A DNA stretch of 22,375 nt from an uncultured Solobacterium sp. (GTDB lineage Bacteria; Bacillota_I; Bacilli_A; Erysipelotrichales; Erysipelotrichaceae), in the NCBI GenBank assembly GCA_938041275.1, contig CALISH010000094.1, positions 1-22,375 of the forward strand, in the 5' to 3' direction. Of the stretch, positions 6,710-14,803 are shown one piece after another (within the stretch, counting starts at the first letter, position 1; every line of letters starts with the position of its first letter). The notes under the pieces were generated by a model. It worked only from the letters and a program-made list of their open reading frames with translations. It was not told the DNA's origin and did no database searches. Made by a program: the position numbers and the translations under genes.

Positions 6710-9325
6710 TTACTTAGCCTCGTACCAATCGCTGCCGATAGAACATTCAGCTGTCAAAGGTACCTGTAGGTGCATTGCATTGACCATGCCATCATTGATA
6801 AGCTTCTTCATGACATCTACTTCTTCCTTTGGTACATTAAAGATTAATTCATCGTGTACCTGTAGAATCATCTTACTCTTTACTTTCGCATCCTTCATCA
6901 TCTGATCGATATGAATCATCGCAAGTTTGATAAGATCTGCAGCAGAGCCTTGAATTGGTGCGTTCATCGCTGCACGTTTACCGAATTCACGTGTTGCGTG
7001 ATTCTTATCGTGAATCTCAGGAATCTCTCTGCGTCTACCACAAAGAGTTTCTACATATCCCTTCTCTTCGCACTCTTTCACGATTTTATCCATATAAGTG
7101 CGAATCTTTGGATACGCTGCATAATAGCGTTCAATAAAATCATGCGCCTCATAACGACTTACACCAAGCTGTTCACTTAGACCAAAGTCGCTAATACCAT
7201 ACACGATACCAAAATTAACTGTCTTCGCACTGCGTCTATCTTGAGGTGTAATTTCATCCTGTGGTTTATGGAAGACATCCATTGCTGTCTTTGTATGAAT
7301 ATCGATTCCTTCTTTAAACGCTTCAATCAGACTCGTTTCATTTGCCATATGCGCCAGCATTCGTAACTCAATCTGATGATAGTCACTCGAAATTAATACA
7401 CAATCATCTTCTGGCAAGAAAGCTTTACGAATCTCTTTGCCCTGTTCATCACGAACACTGATATTCTGTAAATTTGGTTCGCTAGAAGACAGTCTTCCAG
7501 TTTGCGTTGCGGATTGGTTATAGATTGTATGAATCTTACCATCCTTTTGAATATACTTCTTTAAACCTTCAGCGTAAGTACTATAAATCTTAGATAGCTT
7601 ACGGTAATCCAAAATATAATCGATGATTGGTGATTTTCCTTGTAACTTTTCTAACTCACCAGCTGCAGTACTTCTCTTTTTACCTGTAGGAAGCCCTAAA
7701 TCATCGAATAACACTTCTGCTAGTTGCTTTGGAGAATTGATATTAAACTCTTTTCCTGCAATCGCATAGATTTCTTTTTGTGCTTCGCTAATCTTCGCCA
7801 TTGTTTCTGTCGCAATGCGATCAAGAATATCAATATCACAACGAATTCCTTCTCTTTCCATGTGATAGAGAACGCTTGTTAGTGGCATCTCCATTTCATA
7901 GTAGAGTTTTTCCATCTTATATTCTTTTAATTTTGGGGTAATTTCCGCATATAAACTAAAGATATTTCTCGCAAATGCGCATGCATACATGCATTGTTTT
8001 TCTTCATCAATAATTAAATTTGGCTTTGTAGGTTTTCCATATACATCTTCATAACTCACTGTATTTTCAAAGCCATAACGATCAATAATCTTTGCGGTTG
8101 TTGTTAAAGATGAATCTACTAAAGAAGCCGCAAGCATCATATCATCATGGAAATTTAGGGTTAATCCTTCATTTTCCGCTAGATGAAAGTTGCGTTTTAC
8201 ATCAAATCCATATTTATGTGGCATATCACTTGAAAGATATGCTAGCAAGTCTTCATCTTTCTTTGCATCTGCTAAGGAAATATATACTGCTTGCTTACCG
8301 TTGAATAGCGCAAAGCCATTGATTGTCGCATGCATGAATGCGTCATGGTTATCATCCACAAATACAGCAGATGCATCCTTGAACATTTCTGTAGGTACTT
8401 TTGTAACACGCTTATCTTCACTTGACGTCACAACAGTCTCTTCTGTTGTATTCTCTTCTGGTACAACCTTATCTAAGAAGCGTTTTGCGAGCGTGTTCAT
8501 CTCTAACATCTGTAAAAACTTTACAAGTTGTGGATAGTTTGGTGTAAAGGATAACTCATTCTCACTCATCTTTACATCAACATCACGACGAATTGTCGCA
8601 AGTTTTTTAGATAGCAATGCCGACTCATGTCCTTCCATTACTTTTTTCTGTAAGGCGCCCTTGAGTTTATCTTTATTTGCTAGGACATTTTCAACTGTAC
8701 CGTATTCTTCTAAAAGTTTGAGTGCTGTCTTTTCACCAATCCCAGGAATACCTGGAATATTATCTGACTTATCACCCATCAAACCCTTCATATCAATAAT
8801 TTGTAGTGGCTCAATCCCCATCTGTTCCTTTAGACTTTCAGGTGTCATGACATCCATATCTGTGATACCCTTTTTCATTAGTAATACAGAAGTCGTATCA
8901 TCCACTAGCTGTAACATATCGTGATCACTTGTTAATACATAGGTTTGATAGTCCTTTGCTTTTTTGGAGATTGTTCCAATCAAGTCATCGGCTTCAATAT
9001 CTTGCATCTCCACCCATGTAATCGCAAAGGCATCCAAAAAATCTCGCACGAGTTTGAACTGTGGTACTAAGTCATCAGGTGCTGGCTTACGACCACCCTT
9101 ATAGTCTGCGTAGAGTTCATGACGGAAAGTATGTTTTCCTGCATCAAAGGCAACTAATACCGCATCTGGTTGAATAATATCAATTGCTTTTTGCATCATT
9201 GACGCAAAACCAAATACAGCGTTTGTTGGTGTTCCATCAGATGTAGTCATTGGTCTTCCATATGCTGTAGCGTAATACGCTCTAAATAACATTGAGTTAC
9301 CATCTGTCAGTAATAATTTCTTCAT
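6710..9325 (-). CDS. polA: DNA polymerase I
   Basis: Repair and Okazaki-fragment polymerase, 871 aa. The N-terminal 5' nuclease (about 1-290) contains the helix-hairpin-helix stretch SDNIPGIPGIGEKTALKLL. The middle domain (about 300-460) has the 3'-5' exonuclease fold region but no DxE metal motif, so proofreading is probably absent, as in Bacillus. The polymerase domain has motif A DYHQIELR (648-655, His650 where Ser is usual), motif B RRSAKTVNFGIVYG with the O-helix Phe, and motif C QVHDEL near 822-827. The start is the ATG at 9325, with GGGAG 8 nt upstream; the GTG at 9340 overlaps that site. First gene of the polA-mutM-coaE-dnaB-dnaI cluster. Confidence 0.97.
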   Translation of the reverse strand: MKKLLLTDGNSMLFRAYYATAYGRPMTTSDGTPTNAVFGFASMMQKAIDIIQPDAVLVAFDAGKHTFRHELYADYKGGRKPAPDDLVPQFKLVRDFLDAFAITWVEMQDIEADDLIGTISKKAKDYQTYVLTSDHDMLQLVDDTTSVLLMKKGITDMDVMTPESLKEQMGIEPLQIIDMKGLMGDKSDNIPGIPGIGEKTALKLLEEYGTVENVLANKDKLKGALQKKVMEGHESALLSKKLATIRRDVDVKMSENELSFTPNYPQLVKFLQMLEMNTLAKRFLDKVVPEENTTEETVVTSSEDKRVTKVPTEMFKDASAVFVDDNHDAFMHATINGFALFNGKQAVYISLADAKKDEDLLAYLSSDMPHKYGFDVKRNFHLAENEGLTLNFHDDMMLAASLVDSSLTTTAKIIDRYGFENTVSYEDVYGKPTKPNLIIDEEKQCMYACAFARNIFSLYAEITPKLKEYKMEKLYYEMEMPLTSVLYHMEREGIRCDIDILDRIATETMAKISEAQKEIYAIAGKEFNINSPKQLAEVLFDDLGLPTGKKRSTAAGELEKLQGKSPIIDYILDYRKLSKIYSTYAEGLKKYIQKDGKIHTIYNQSATQTGRLSSSEPNLQNISVRDEQGKEIRKAFLPEDDCVLISSDYHQIELRMLAHMANETSLIEAFKEGIDIHTKTAMDVFHKPQDEITPQDRRSAKTVNFGIVYGISDFGLSEQLGVSRYEAHDFIERYYAAYPKIRTYMDKIVKECEEKGYVETLCGRRREIPEIHDKNHATREFGKRAAMNAPIQGSAADLIKLAMIHIDQMMKDAKVKSKMILQVHDELIFNVPKEEVDVMKKLINDGMVNAMHLQVPLTAECSIGSDWYEAK

Positions 9326-9396
9326 TTCATATTCTCCCACCTGTATAAAAATTAGGCTTATTTCTTCTCTTCGATTGTCGTAAAAGACCTTCTTTT

Positions 9397-9427
9397 ATTA
9401 TAGTCTATTTTGGTTTTCATACCGCAA
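9397..9427 (-). promoter_or_regulatory. Candidate promoter of the polA cluster
   Basis: A perfect TATAAT (minus strand, 9402-9397) lies about 70 bp before the polA ATG. The best -35 candidate is TTGCGG at 9427-9422 with a long 19-bp spacer, so only the -10 is convincing. The rest of the 149-bp gap between radC and polA shows no clear radC terminator. Confidence 0.45.
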
Positions 9428-9474
9428 TATGACTCTTGTTTACCATAAAAGTATCCCTATTATTTTACCATGTA

Positions 9475-10194
9475 TTAGGTTGTGATTCCATGTGCACATT
9501 GGTACGCTTCCATACAAGTTTCAAAGAGTTCTTCCCTAGCAAAACTGAGAAAACTTGTCTGAGAAACGATGAGATGATCCAACACTCTTACACCCATCAG
9601 TTTGCCACATTCCATTAGTTTTCCAGTCACTACCAAATCCTGTGTACTCGGTGTTAATACACCGCTAGGATGATTGTGTGCCAGCATAATATCTGTACTA
9701 CCAATCAGTAAAGCTTCCTTAAAGATTTCACGAGGATATACTGCACTTGCATTAATGGTTCCTACAAATAAGGTCTTTGCGGAGATAATTCGATGAGCAG
9801 TATTAAGATATACAACCAAGAATTTTTCTTGACTACCTGTACCAATTTCATTTCTTAGCCAATCGATAATACGCTCTGGATTATCGATAATTTCCTCTTC
9901 ATAAGCAGTTTCTAATGACGCCCTTCGGCTAATTTCAAAGATTGCTTGTAATTGTAGAGCCTTTACCTTACTAATCCCTTTAATTTTACATAGTTCTTCA
10001 TTTGACATCCGTACAAGACCTTTAATCCCCTTCGACATCTGTAATAAATTATCAGCCATCATTAAAACAGACTCTCCTTGTGAACCTGTACGTAATATTA
10101 ATGCGAGTAACTCTCTTGAGCTAAGAGATCTCACTCCATATCTCAGACCCTTATCCCTTGGTCGTTCTGTACTTGGCATTTCACGAATAATCAT
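9475..10194 (-). CDS. radC: RadC family JAB-domain protein (YsxA/RadC)
   Basis: RadC proteins have an N-terminal helix-hairpin-helix region and a C-terminal JAB1/MPN-type metalloprotease-like domain; despite the name, a role in DNA repair is not established. Here the N-terminal part (about 1-100) contains LSSRELLALILRTGS and the KIKGISKVKALQL hairpin region. The C-terminal domain has the metal motif HNHPSG at 173-178, with Asp186 eight residues after the end of that motif. The length of 239 aa is typical (about 230). The ATG at 10194 has AGGAGG 10 nt upstream. It diverges from rlmI across a 103-bp gap. A weak -10-like TGTAAT lies near 10225 with no good -35. Confidence 0.92.
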   Translation of the reverse strand: MIIREMPSTERPRDKGLRYGVRSLSSRELLALILRTGSQGESVLMMADNLLQMSKGIKGLVRMSNEELCKIKGISKVKALQLQAIFEISRRASLETAYEEEIIDNPERIIDWLRNEIGTGSQEKFLVVYLNTAHRIISAKTLFVGTINASAVYPREIFKEALLIGSTDIMLAHNHPSGVLTPSTQDLVVTGKLMECGKLMGVRVLDHLIVSQTSFLSFAREELFETCMEAYQCAHGITT

Positions 10195-10297
10195 TTTCCA
10201 AAAACCTCCTACTCTTTATTACAAATCATTCCAAAAATCCCATGGCAAGATTAGTAAATTGGCGCAATATCGTTTATCATTATCCCGAGGTGTTCCT

Positions 10298-11503
10298 ATG
10301 AAAAATAACTATCCTACTATCACAATTTCTAAAGAAGGAGAAACTTGGCTTCAAAAAGGTCAAATGTGGATGTATCGCAATAACTTAGTCCAAGCTGACG
10401 AAAATATTTCAGATGGATGTATTGTCAATATTATCTCTACTGATGGCACATATTACGGTACAGGTTTCTACTCTCCAATCAGTCATATCACCTGTCGTAT
10501 CTTAACCAAAGATGAATCAGAACTTATCGATCAAGCTTTCTTTGAAAGACGCATACGTTTCGCGTATAACTATCGTAGGACAGTAGAACCAAATAACTTG
10601 TCCAATTGTCGTTATGTATTTGGTGAAGCTGATTTATTACCTGGTCTTGTTGTGGATTGTTATAACGATATCCTGGTAACACAAATTTCGAATACTGGTA
10701 TGGAACAACACAAACAGATGATTTATGACATCTTACTAGAAGTATTCAAAGAAAATAATCACATCATCAAAGCTATCTATGAACGTAACGATATCAAAGT
10801 CAGAGAAAAAGAAGGATTAACAACCTACAAGGGTTTCTTCTATAATCCAAATCATGTATCTCCACAAACGATTATCAACGAAAATGGTATTCAACTTCAG
10901 GTAGATATTGAAAATGGTCAAAAGACAGGTTACTTCTTAGACCAGAAATCAAATCGTGCATTATTACGTAATATCGCACGTGATAAACGTGTACTAGATT
11001 GTTTTAGTCATACCGGTGGCTTTGCGTTAAACGCAGCTTATGGTAACGCAAAAGCAGTCACCGCTGTTGATGTATCAAATGTTGCCCTACAACAAGGCTA
11101 TCAAAACGCCAAACTTAATCACCTTGAAGAGAAAATTCAATTTGTACAAGCAGATGTATTTGATTATCTTGAACAACTGAAGAAGAACGAGTTTGATATT
11201 ATCGTCTTAGACCCACCAGCATTCACAAAATCTCGTAAGACAGTGAACAGTGCCTACTATGGATATAAAAACATTAACATGAAAGCCATGAATGTATTAC
11301 GCAATGGTGGTTATTTGATTACTTGTTCGTGTTCAAGATCCATGGAAACAAAACTCTTTGAGCAGATGTTACTAGAAAGTGCCAAGGAATGCGGTGTTAC
11401 ACTACGTCAAATTTCTGTCACTCAACAAAATCCTGACCATCCTATCCTTTGGACGATGAATGAAACAAGTTATCTAAAATATTTCATATTCCAAATTCTA
11501 TAA
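10298..11503 (+). CDS. rlmI: Class I SAM-dependent rRNA (cytosine-5) methyltransferase, RlmI/RlmK family
   Basis: Member of the PUA-plus-methyltransferase family of E. coli RlmI (23S rRNA m5C1962). The N-terminal PUA-like domain (about 1-75) includes KGQMWMYRNNL. The central EEHD-like region leads to QKTGYFLDQKSNR at 208-220. The Rossmann domain has SAM motif I VLDCFSHTGGFALNAA (232-247), VTAVDVS, motif IV VLDPPAF (303-309) and the SCS segment with the conserved Cys. The 401 aa match the family. The start is the ATG at 10298, with GAGG 7 nt upstream; a longer frame from a TTG at 10259 has no ribosome site. Its exact target base is inferred from homology. Confidence 0.9.
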   Translation: MKNNYPTITISKEGETWLQKGQMWMYRNNLVQADENISDGCIVNIISTDGTYYGTGFYSPISHITCRILTKDESELIDQAFFERRIRFAYNYRRTVEPNNLSNCRYVFGEADLLPGLVVDCYNDILVTQISNTGMEQHKQMIYDILLEVFKENNHIIKAIYERNDIKVREKEGLTTYKGFFYNPNHVSPQTIINENGIQLQVDIENGQKTGYFLDQKSNRALLRNIARDKRVLDCFSHTGGFALNAAYGNAKAVTAVDVSNVALQQGYQNAKLNHLEEKIQFVQADVFDYLEQLKKNEFDIIVLDPPAFTKSRKTVNSAYYGYKNINMKAMNVLRNGGYLITCSCSRSMETKLFEQMLLESAKECGVTLRQISVTQQNPDHPILWTMNETSYLKYFIFQIL

Positions 11504-11525
11504 AGTCCGAAAGGACTTTTTCTAT
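11502..11525 (+). terminator. Intrinsic terminator of rlmI
   Basis: A 7-bp stem AAAGTCC / GGACTTT closed by a GAAA tetraloop (11509-11512) is followed by a T-tract. The stem begins within the TAA stop codon. Confidence 0.85.
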
Positions 11526-11530
11526 TCCTC

Positions 11531-11559
11531 ATAAGAAAAGACTCACATCAGTGAGTCTT
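11531..11559 (-). terminator. Intrinsic terminator of the first NlpC/P60 gene
   Basis: A perfect 9-bp repeat AAGACTCAC / GTGAGTCTT (11538-11546, 11551-11559) has a 4-nt loop. On the minus strand it runs into TTTTCTTAT, 12 bp after the stop at 11571. Confidence 0.85.
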
Positions 11560-11570
11560 AAACATCAATC

Positions 11571-12725
11571 TTATTGTCCTGGAACTACGTAATAGGATGG
11601 TAAGTAACCAGAGATATCCTGAACGGTTACACCGATACCATACGTAGCAGCGTGAACCATTGTTCCATTACCAAGTGCAATACCTACATGATATGGAGCT
11701 GAGTCAGAACCATAGAAGTAGAGTGCACCAGCTGGAGCATTCCATACATCATATTGGTGAGTACCGAGTGCTTGTTGAGCATATGTTGTACGAGCACCTA
11801 AACCATAACAGTATTGAACTAAGCCAGAGCAGTCAAATCCTGCTGGAGTTGTACCACCCCATTGATATGGAGTACCAACAAGAGATAACGCAGCAGCGAT
11901 TCCACCAGCATATGAACTTGAATCATACTTAGATGGATCAAATGTAGATGTAGTAGCAGATCTAGCAGTGTTCGCAGCTTGTTGAGCTCTAGCAGCTTCT
12001 TCAGCAGCCGCTCTTTCAGCTTCTTCTCTTTGACGTTGTTCTTCTGCCTCAATTCTTGCATCAACAACTTCCTGTGGAGTACGAACAGAGACTGTCATAG
12101 TCGCTGTAGACTTATTACCTGCAGTATCAACGACTGTATATGTAACCGGATAATCACCATCCGTGTTCATATCGACAGAACCTTCAACAGTTAACACAGG
12201 AAGGATGCCTGAATCATCATTGATATAAGAAATATAACTAGATGCATTGAATGTATCACCATTATTTACTACAACAGATGAATTCTTCAACTTGATGACA
12301 GGTGCTGTACTATTGACAACATTTACAACAGCTTTCTGAATAAAGGAATACCCTAGAGTCTTTTGCGCTTCAATATCACCAGTACTTGCAAGTGTAACCT
12401 TGACGGTAACTGTTTGGATACCCGTTACTGAACGATTGAATCCTTCAATATCCGCAACACTCTTCTCGATTGAGATATTTGTAAGATCATATGTTCCATC
12501 AAAAGCAGCTCTTTCTTGGATTACCAAACTCTTGATTGTATCCAGAGGATTTAAATCCTGCTGACTTACTTCAATAACTGGTAATGTGTTTTCCTTTTCA
12601 ACTGTAGTAACTTTGTTGTCATCTGCGTATACTGTTTTTGTTGAATATGTACCGGCAATGAGTAATGCGGATAATAATCCAGCACCTACTCTGCCGAGTT
12701 TTTTGTTTAATTTATTTTTTACCAT
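11571..12725 (-). CDS. Secreted NlpC/P60 peptidoglycan endopeptidase with Ig-like domains
   Basis: Probable exported cell-wall hydrolase cutting peptide stems of peptidoglycan. Residues 1-34 are a signal peptide (Lys-rich start, hydrophobic GLLSALLIAGTYS, cleavage near VYA). Residues about 47-137 form a beta-type module I cannot name, and about 140-216 look like a bacterial Ig-like (DUF5011/HYR-type) domain. A charged Glu/Ala/Arg-rich helix (218-255) is a likely coiled-coil spacer. The NlpC/P60 domain (270-384) has Cys299 in GFDCSGLVQYC, His346 in PYHVGIALG and His358 as third residue. No anchor motif is seen. It is a paralogue of the next upstream gene. There is no good Shine-Dalgarno before the ATG, unlike most neighbours. 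Confidence 0.9.
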   Translation of the reverse strand: MVKNKLNKKLGRVGAGLLSALLIAGTYSTKTVYADDNKVTTVEKENTLPVIEVSQQDLNPLDTIKSLVIQERAAFDGTYDLTNISIEKSVADIEGFNRSVTGIQTVTVKVTLASTGDIEAQKTLGYSFIQKAVVNVVNSTAPVIKLKNSSVVVNNGDTFNASSYISYINDDSGILPVLTVEGSVDMNTDGDYPVTYTVVDTAGNKSTATMTVSVRTPQEVVDARIEAEEQRQREEAERAAAEEAARAQQAANTARSATTSTFDPSKYDSSSYAGGIAAALSLVGTPYQWGGTTPAGFDCSGLVQYCYGLGARTTYAQQALGTHQYDVWNAPAGALYFYGSDSAPYHVGIALGNGTMVHAATYGIGVTVQDISGYLPSYYVVPGQ

Positions 12726-12805
12726 GACTCTATTTTACTTTTTTTAGTGCTAATTATGCAACTTTTTGGACCTCATTTCACACAATTTCACAAGTTTTTC
12801 AAAAA

Positions 12806-12835
12806 ACTATAGTATTTTTAGGTATTTTTTTACAA
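12806..12835 (-). promoter_or_regulatory. Candidate promoter of the first NlpC/P60 gene
   Basis: Minus-strand TTGTAA (12835-12830), an 18-bp spacer and TATAGT (12811-12806) give a reasonable sigma-A promoter. It implies a leader of about 75 nt that contains two direct TGTGAA copies 10 bp apart (12768-12783). Confidence 0.45.
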
Positions 12836-12839
12836 TTTT

Positions 12840-12869
12840 TCGCAAAAATAAAACTCCTTTTCAGGAGTC
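12840..12869 (-). terminator. Intrinsic terminator of the second NlpC/P60 gene
   Basis: The stem ACTCCT / AGGAGT (12863-12868 with 12853-12858) has a GAAA loop in the minus-strand RNA and extends by A-T pairs. It is followed by TTTATTTTT and begins directly after the stop codon. Confidence 0.82.
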
Positions 12870-14498
12870 TTATTGTCCAATAATTACATAATAGGAAGGC
12901 ATGAAGTATGTGATACCGATGACCTGAATACCATCATTTTCATTCATTGCCTGTACTGTCTGACCACCACCAAGAGCGATAGCTACGTGGTAAGGTGCAG
13001 ATTCAGAACCCCAGAAGTATAGTGCGCCTGCTGGAGCATTCCATACGTCATAGCGGTGTGTTCCTAATGTTTGCTGTGTATATGTAGTTCTCTGTGAAAT
13101 ACCATAGCAGTACTTAACAAGACCAGAGCAGTCAAATCCAGATGGAGATGCACCACCCCATACATATGGTGTGTTACCTACGAATGATAATGCAAGGTTA
13201 ATTGCGTCAGTATATGCACCATACTGTCCATATTGTGGAGTTGGAGCTACATACTGTTCACTTTGAATATATTGTGCATATACCCAACCAACTTGTCCAT
13301 TGATTACGATTTCTTGCCATCCGTTAGAAACTGTATCTGTACAGTAAACAGGATCATTAACATTTAATGTAGTAATAATAGAACTAGATGTACTTGGCGC
13401 TGTACGAACATTAAGACGTACATTTGGGTACATTGTCTTTGTTGGTGTAGGAACTGGTGTAGGTGTAGCTACTGGAGTCTCTACTACAGTTGGTGCTGCA
13501 GGTGTAGGCTCTGGTGTAGCGACAGGTGTCTCAGTAACTGTTGTAGCTGCTGGAGTTTCTACTGCAGGTGTTTCAACAGTTGCAGGTGTCTCTGTAGCTG
13601 CTGGTGTAGCAGGAACATCGATTGTCTCGTTTTTACCCACTGCAGCATTTGCGTTATTACCAATTTCCTTAATGGAATCAATTTCTTTCTGAAGTTCAGC
13701 TAACTGTGTTTCCAAACTATTTGTAGTAGCAGTTGTAGCTGCATCAGTTGTTGTGCTTGTTGATGAATCGGTTAATGCCTTTACAGCCTCAAGTTGAGCT
13801 GTAACTTCAGCTTTCTTTGTCTCTGCTTCAGCTTGTTTTGCTACTGCTACTTCGACAGGAGTCTTTACAGTAACGGTTAATACAGCAGATGAAGTATGAC
13901 CAGCAGTATCAGATACTGTATAAGTTACTGGATACTCACCATCTTTATCCATATCTACTTCGCCAGTTACTGATAATACAGGTAAGATACCAGAATCATC
14001 ATTAATATAGGAAATATAACTAGAAGCGTTAAATGTATCACCGTTATTTACTGTAACGGCATCACTCTTAAGTTGTACTACAGGTGCACTGTCTTGTTTC
14101 AGTTTAACAACAACCTTCTGTACAAAGGAATATCCAAGCCTCTTTTCAACCTCCTTATCCCCTGTACTTGCTAAGTTGACTTTTACTGTAACAGTTTGAA
14201 TACCTGTTGCGTTTCGATCAAAACCAGTAATATCAGCTACACTCTTATCAAGTGAGATATAGTTCAAATCATATCCACCGAGTAAAGCACGTTGCTTGAT
14301 AACTTCGTTCTTGATCGCTGTATAAGGATCTTCTTCCTGTGCGTCTACAGTAATAACTGGTAACGCATTACTTGTAAACGGATTGGCAGCTTCTTCTGCC
14401 TTTACATGTGTTATTGATACAGAACCTGCAACTAATACTGCAGATAATGCACCAGTCACAATCATTCCCATTTGTTTTTTGATAGTATTTTTCATCAT
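12870..14498 (-). CDS. Secreted NlpC/P60 peptidoglycan endopeptidase with Ig-like, Thr/Pro-rich linker and SH3b domains
   Basis: Probable exported wall endopeptidase, 542 aa, paralogue of the downstream gene. Signal peptide 1-35 (GALSAVLVAGSVSI, cleavage near VKA). The same N-terminal module (about 47-137) and Ig-like domain (about 138-213) follow. A predicted coiled coil covers 215-282, with acidic and Lys-rich heptad-like stretches. A Thr/Pro/Val/Ala linker runs 295-354. A bacterial SH3 domain (about 357-413, LNVRTAPSTSSSIITTL and GWQEIVINGQVGWV) should bind the wall. The NlpC/P60 domain (425-542) has Cys457 in GFDCSGLVKYC and His504 in PYHVAIALG; the third catalytic position is Gln516. The ribosome site is weak, and the start could be either of two adjacent ATG codons. 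Confidence 0.9.
   Translation of the reverse strand: MMKNTIKKQMGMIVTGALSAVLVAGSVSITHVKAEEAANPFTSNALPVITVDAQEEDPYTAIKNEVIKQRALLGGYDLNYISLDKSVADITGFDRNATGIQTVTVKVNLASTGDKEVEKRLGYSFVQKVVVKLKQDSAPVVQLKSDAVTVNNGDTFNASSYISYINDDSGILPVLSVTGEVDMDKDGEYPVTYTVSDTAGHTSSAVLTVTVKTPVEVAVAKQAEAETKKAEVTAQLEAVKALTDSSTSTTTDAATTATTNSLETQLAELQKEIDSIKEIGNNANAAVGKNETIDVPATPAATETPATVETPAVETPAATTVTETPVATPEPTPAAPTVVETPVATPTPVPTPTKTMYPNVRLNVRTAPSTSSSIITTLNVNDPVYCTDTVSNGWQEIVINGQVGWVYAQYIQSEQYVAPTPQYGQYGAYTDAINLALSFVGNTPYVWGGASPSGFDCSGLVKYCYGISQRTTYTQQTLGTHRYDVWNAPAGALYFWGSESAPYHVAIALGGGQTVQAMNENDGIQVIGITYFMPSYYVIIGQ
13437..13616 (-). repeat. Degenerate repeats encoding the Thr/Pro-rich linker
   Basis: Within the second NlpC/P60 gene, short units encoding variations of ETPVATP and TPAATET recur for about 60 residues. 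Such tracts form an extended, flexible wall-spanning linker and are prone to length variation by slippage. Confidence 0.7.
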
Positions 14499-14803
14499 GG
14501 CTGTATTCTAACCACTTTCCTATTTCATTTGCAATCATATTCAAGTGTTTTTCGTGTTTTAAATTTACGAAAAGTGTAAATTATCCTTATTCTATGCTAT
14601 TTTTTCGTATTTTAATTTTTTAAAAATTTTTTTGATTTTGTTACAAAAATTGTAAAAAAATGTGAAATTTGTTACTTTTTCCCATTTTTCCAATTTTTTC
14701 GTCAAAAAATAAGTTGCACTTCCAATCAATCCTACGATTTCAATAAAAAATAGAAAAAAAGGAAACCATTTAGGCTTCCTAATAAAGATTTTTCATGTTT
14801 TAT
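14499..14803 (-). other. AT-rich intergenic region upstream of the second NlpC/P60 gene
   Basis: This 305-bp gap has no gene that I can support. It holds the EIIA-like gene's terminator at its right end and the promoter/leader of the NlpC/P60 gene. Visible structure: a 7-bp inverted repeat TTTTCGT / ACGAAAA (14549-14555, 14567-14573); three copies of TTTTTCGT (ending at 14555, 14608 and 14702); four TGT-starting hexamers in a row at 14639, 14651, 14661 and 14670; and -10-like GATAAT (14585-14580) and TAGAAT (14594-14589) without a good -35. Confidence 0.5.
14745..14780 (-). terminator. Intrinsic terminator of the uppS-to-EIIA-like operon
   Basis: The minus-strand stem AGGAAGCC / GGTTTCCT (14773-14780 with 14760-14767, one G-U pair) has a 5-nt loop and is followed by seven T, a C and more T. 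It lies 23 bp after the stop of the EIIA-like gene, and no other terminator is seen back to uppS. Confidence 0.82.

Noticed and set aside
9326..9340. GTG start for PolA at 9340
   Set aside because: The GTG overlaps the GGGAG ribosome site; the ATG at 9325 gives the normal N-terminus MKKLLLTDGN.
10259..10297. Extended RlmI start from the TTG at 10259
   Set aside because: There is no ribosome site upstream and the added residues match nothing in the family; GAGG is correctly spaced for the ATG at 10298.
11819..12067. Open frames overlapping the NlpC/P60, pyk and polA genes in other frames
   Set aside because: They lie inside strongly supported genes, have no ribosome sites, and give low-complexity or motif-free translations.
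13437..13616. CRISPR-like or tandem DNA array
   Set aside because: The repetition is imperfect, stays in the reading frame and encodes a Thr/Pro linker; there are no spacers of constant length.
14639..14675. Canonical WalR box
   Set aside because: The TGT-led hexamers are spaced 12, 10 and 9 bp apart rather than the 11-bp period of TGTWAH-N5-TGTWAH, and the DNA is very AT-rich. Kept only as a weak finding.
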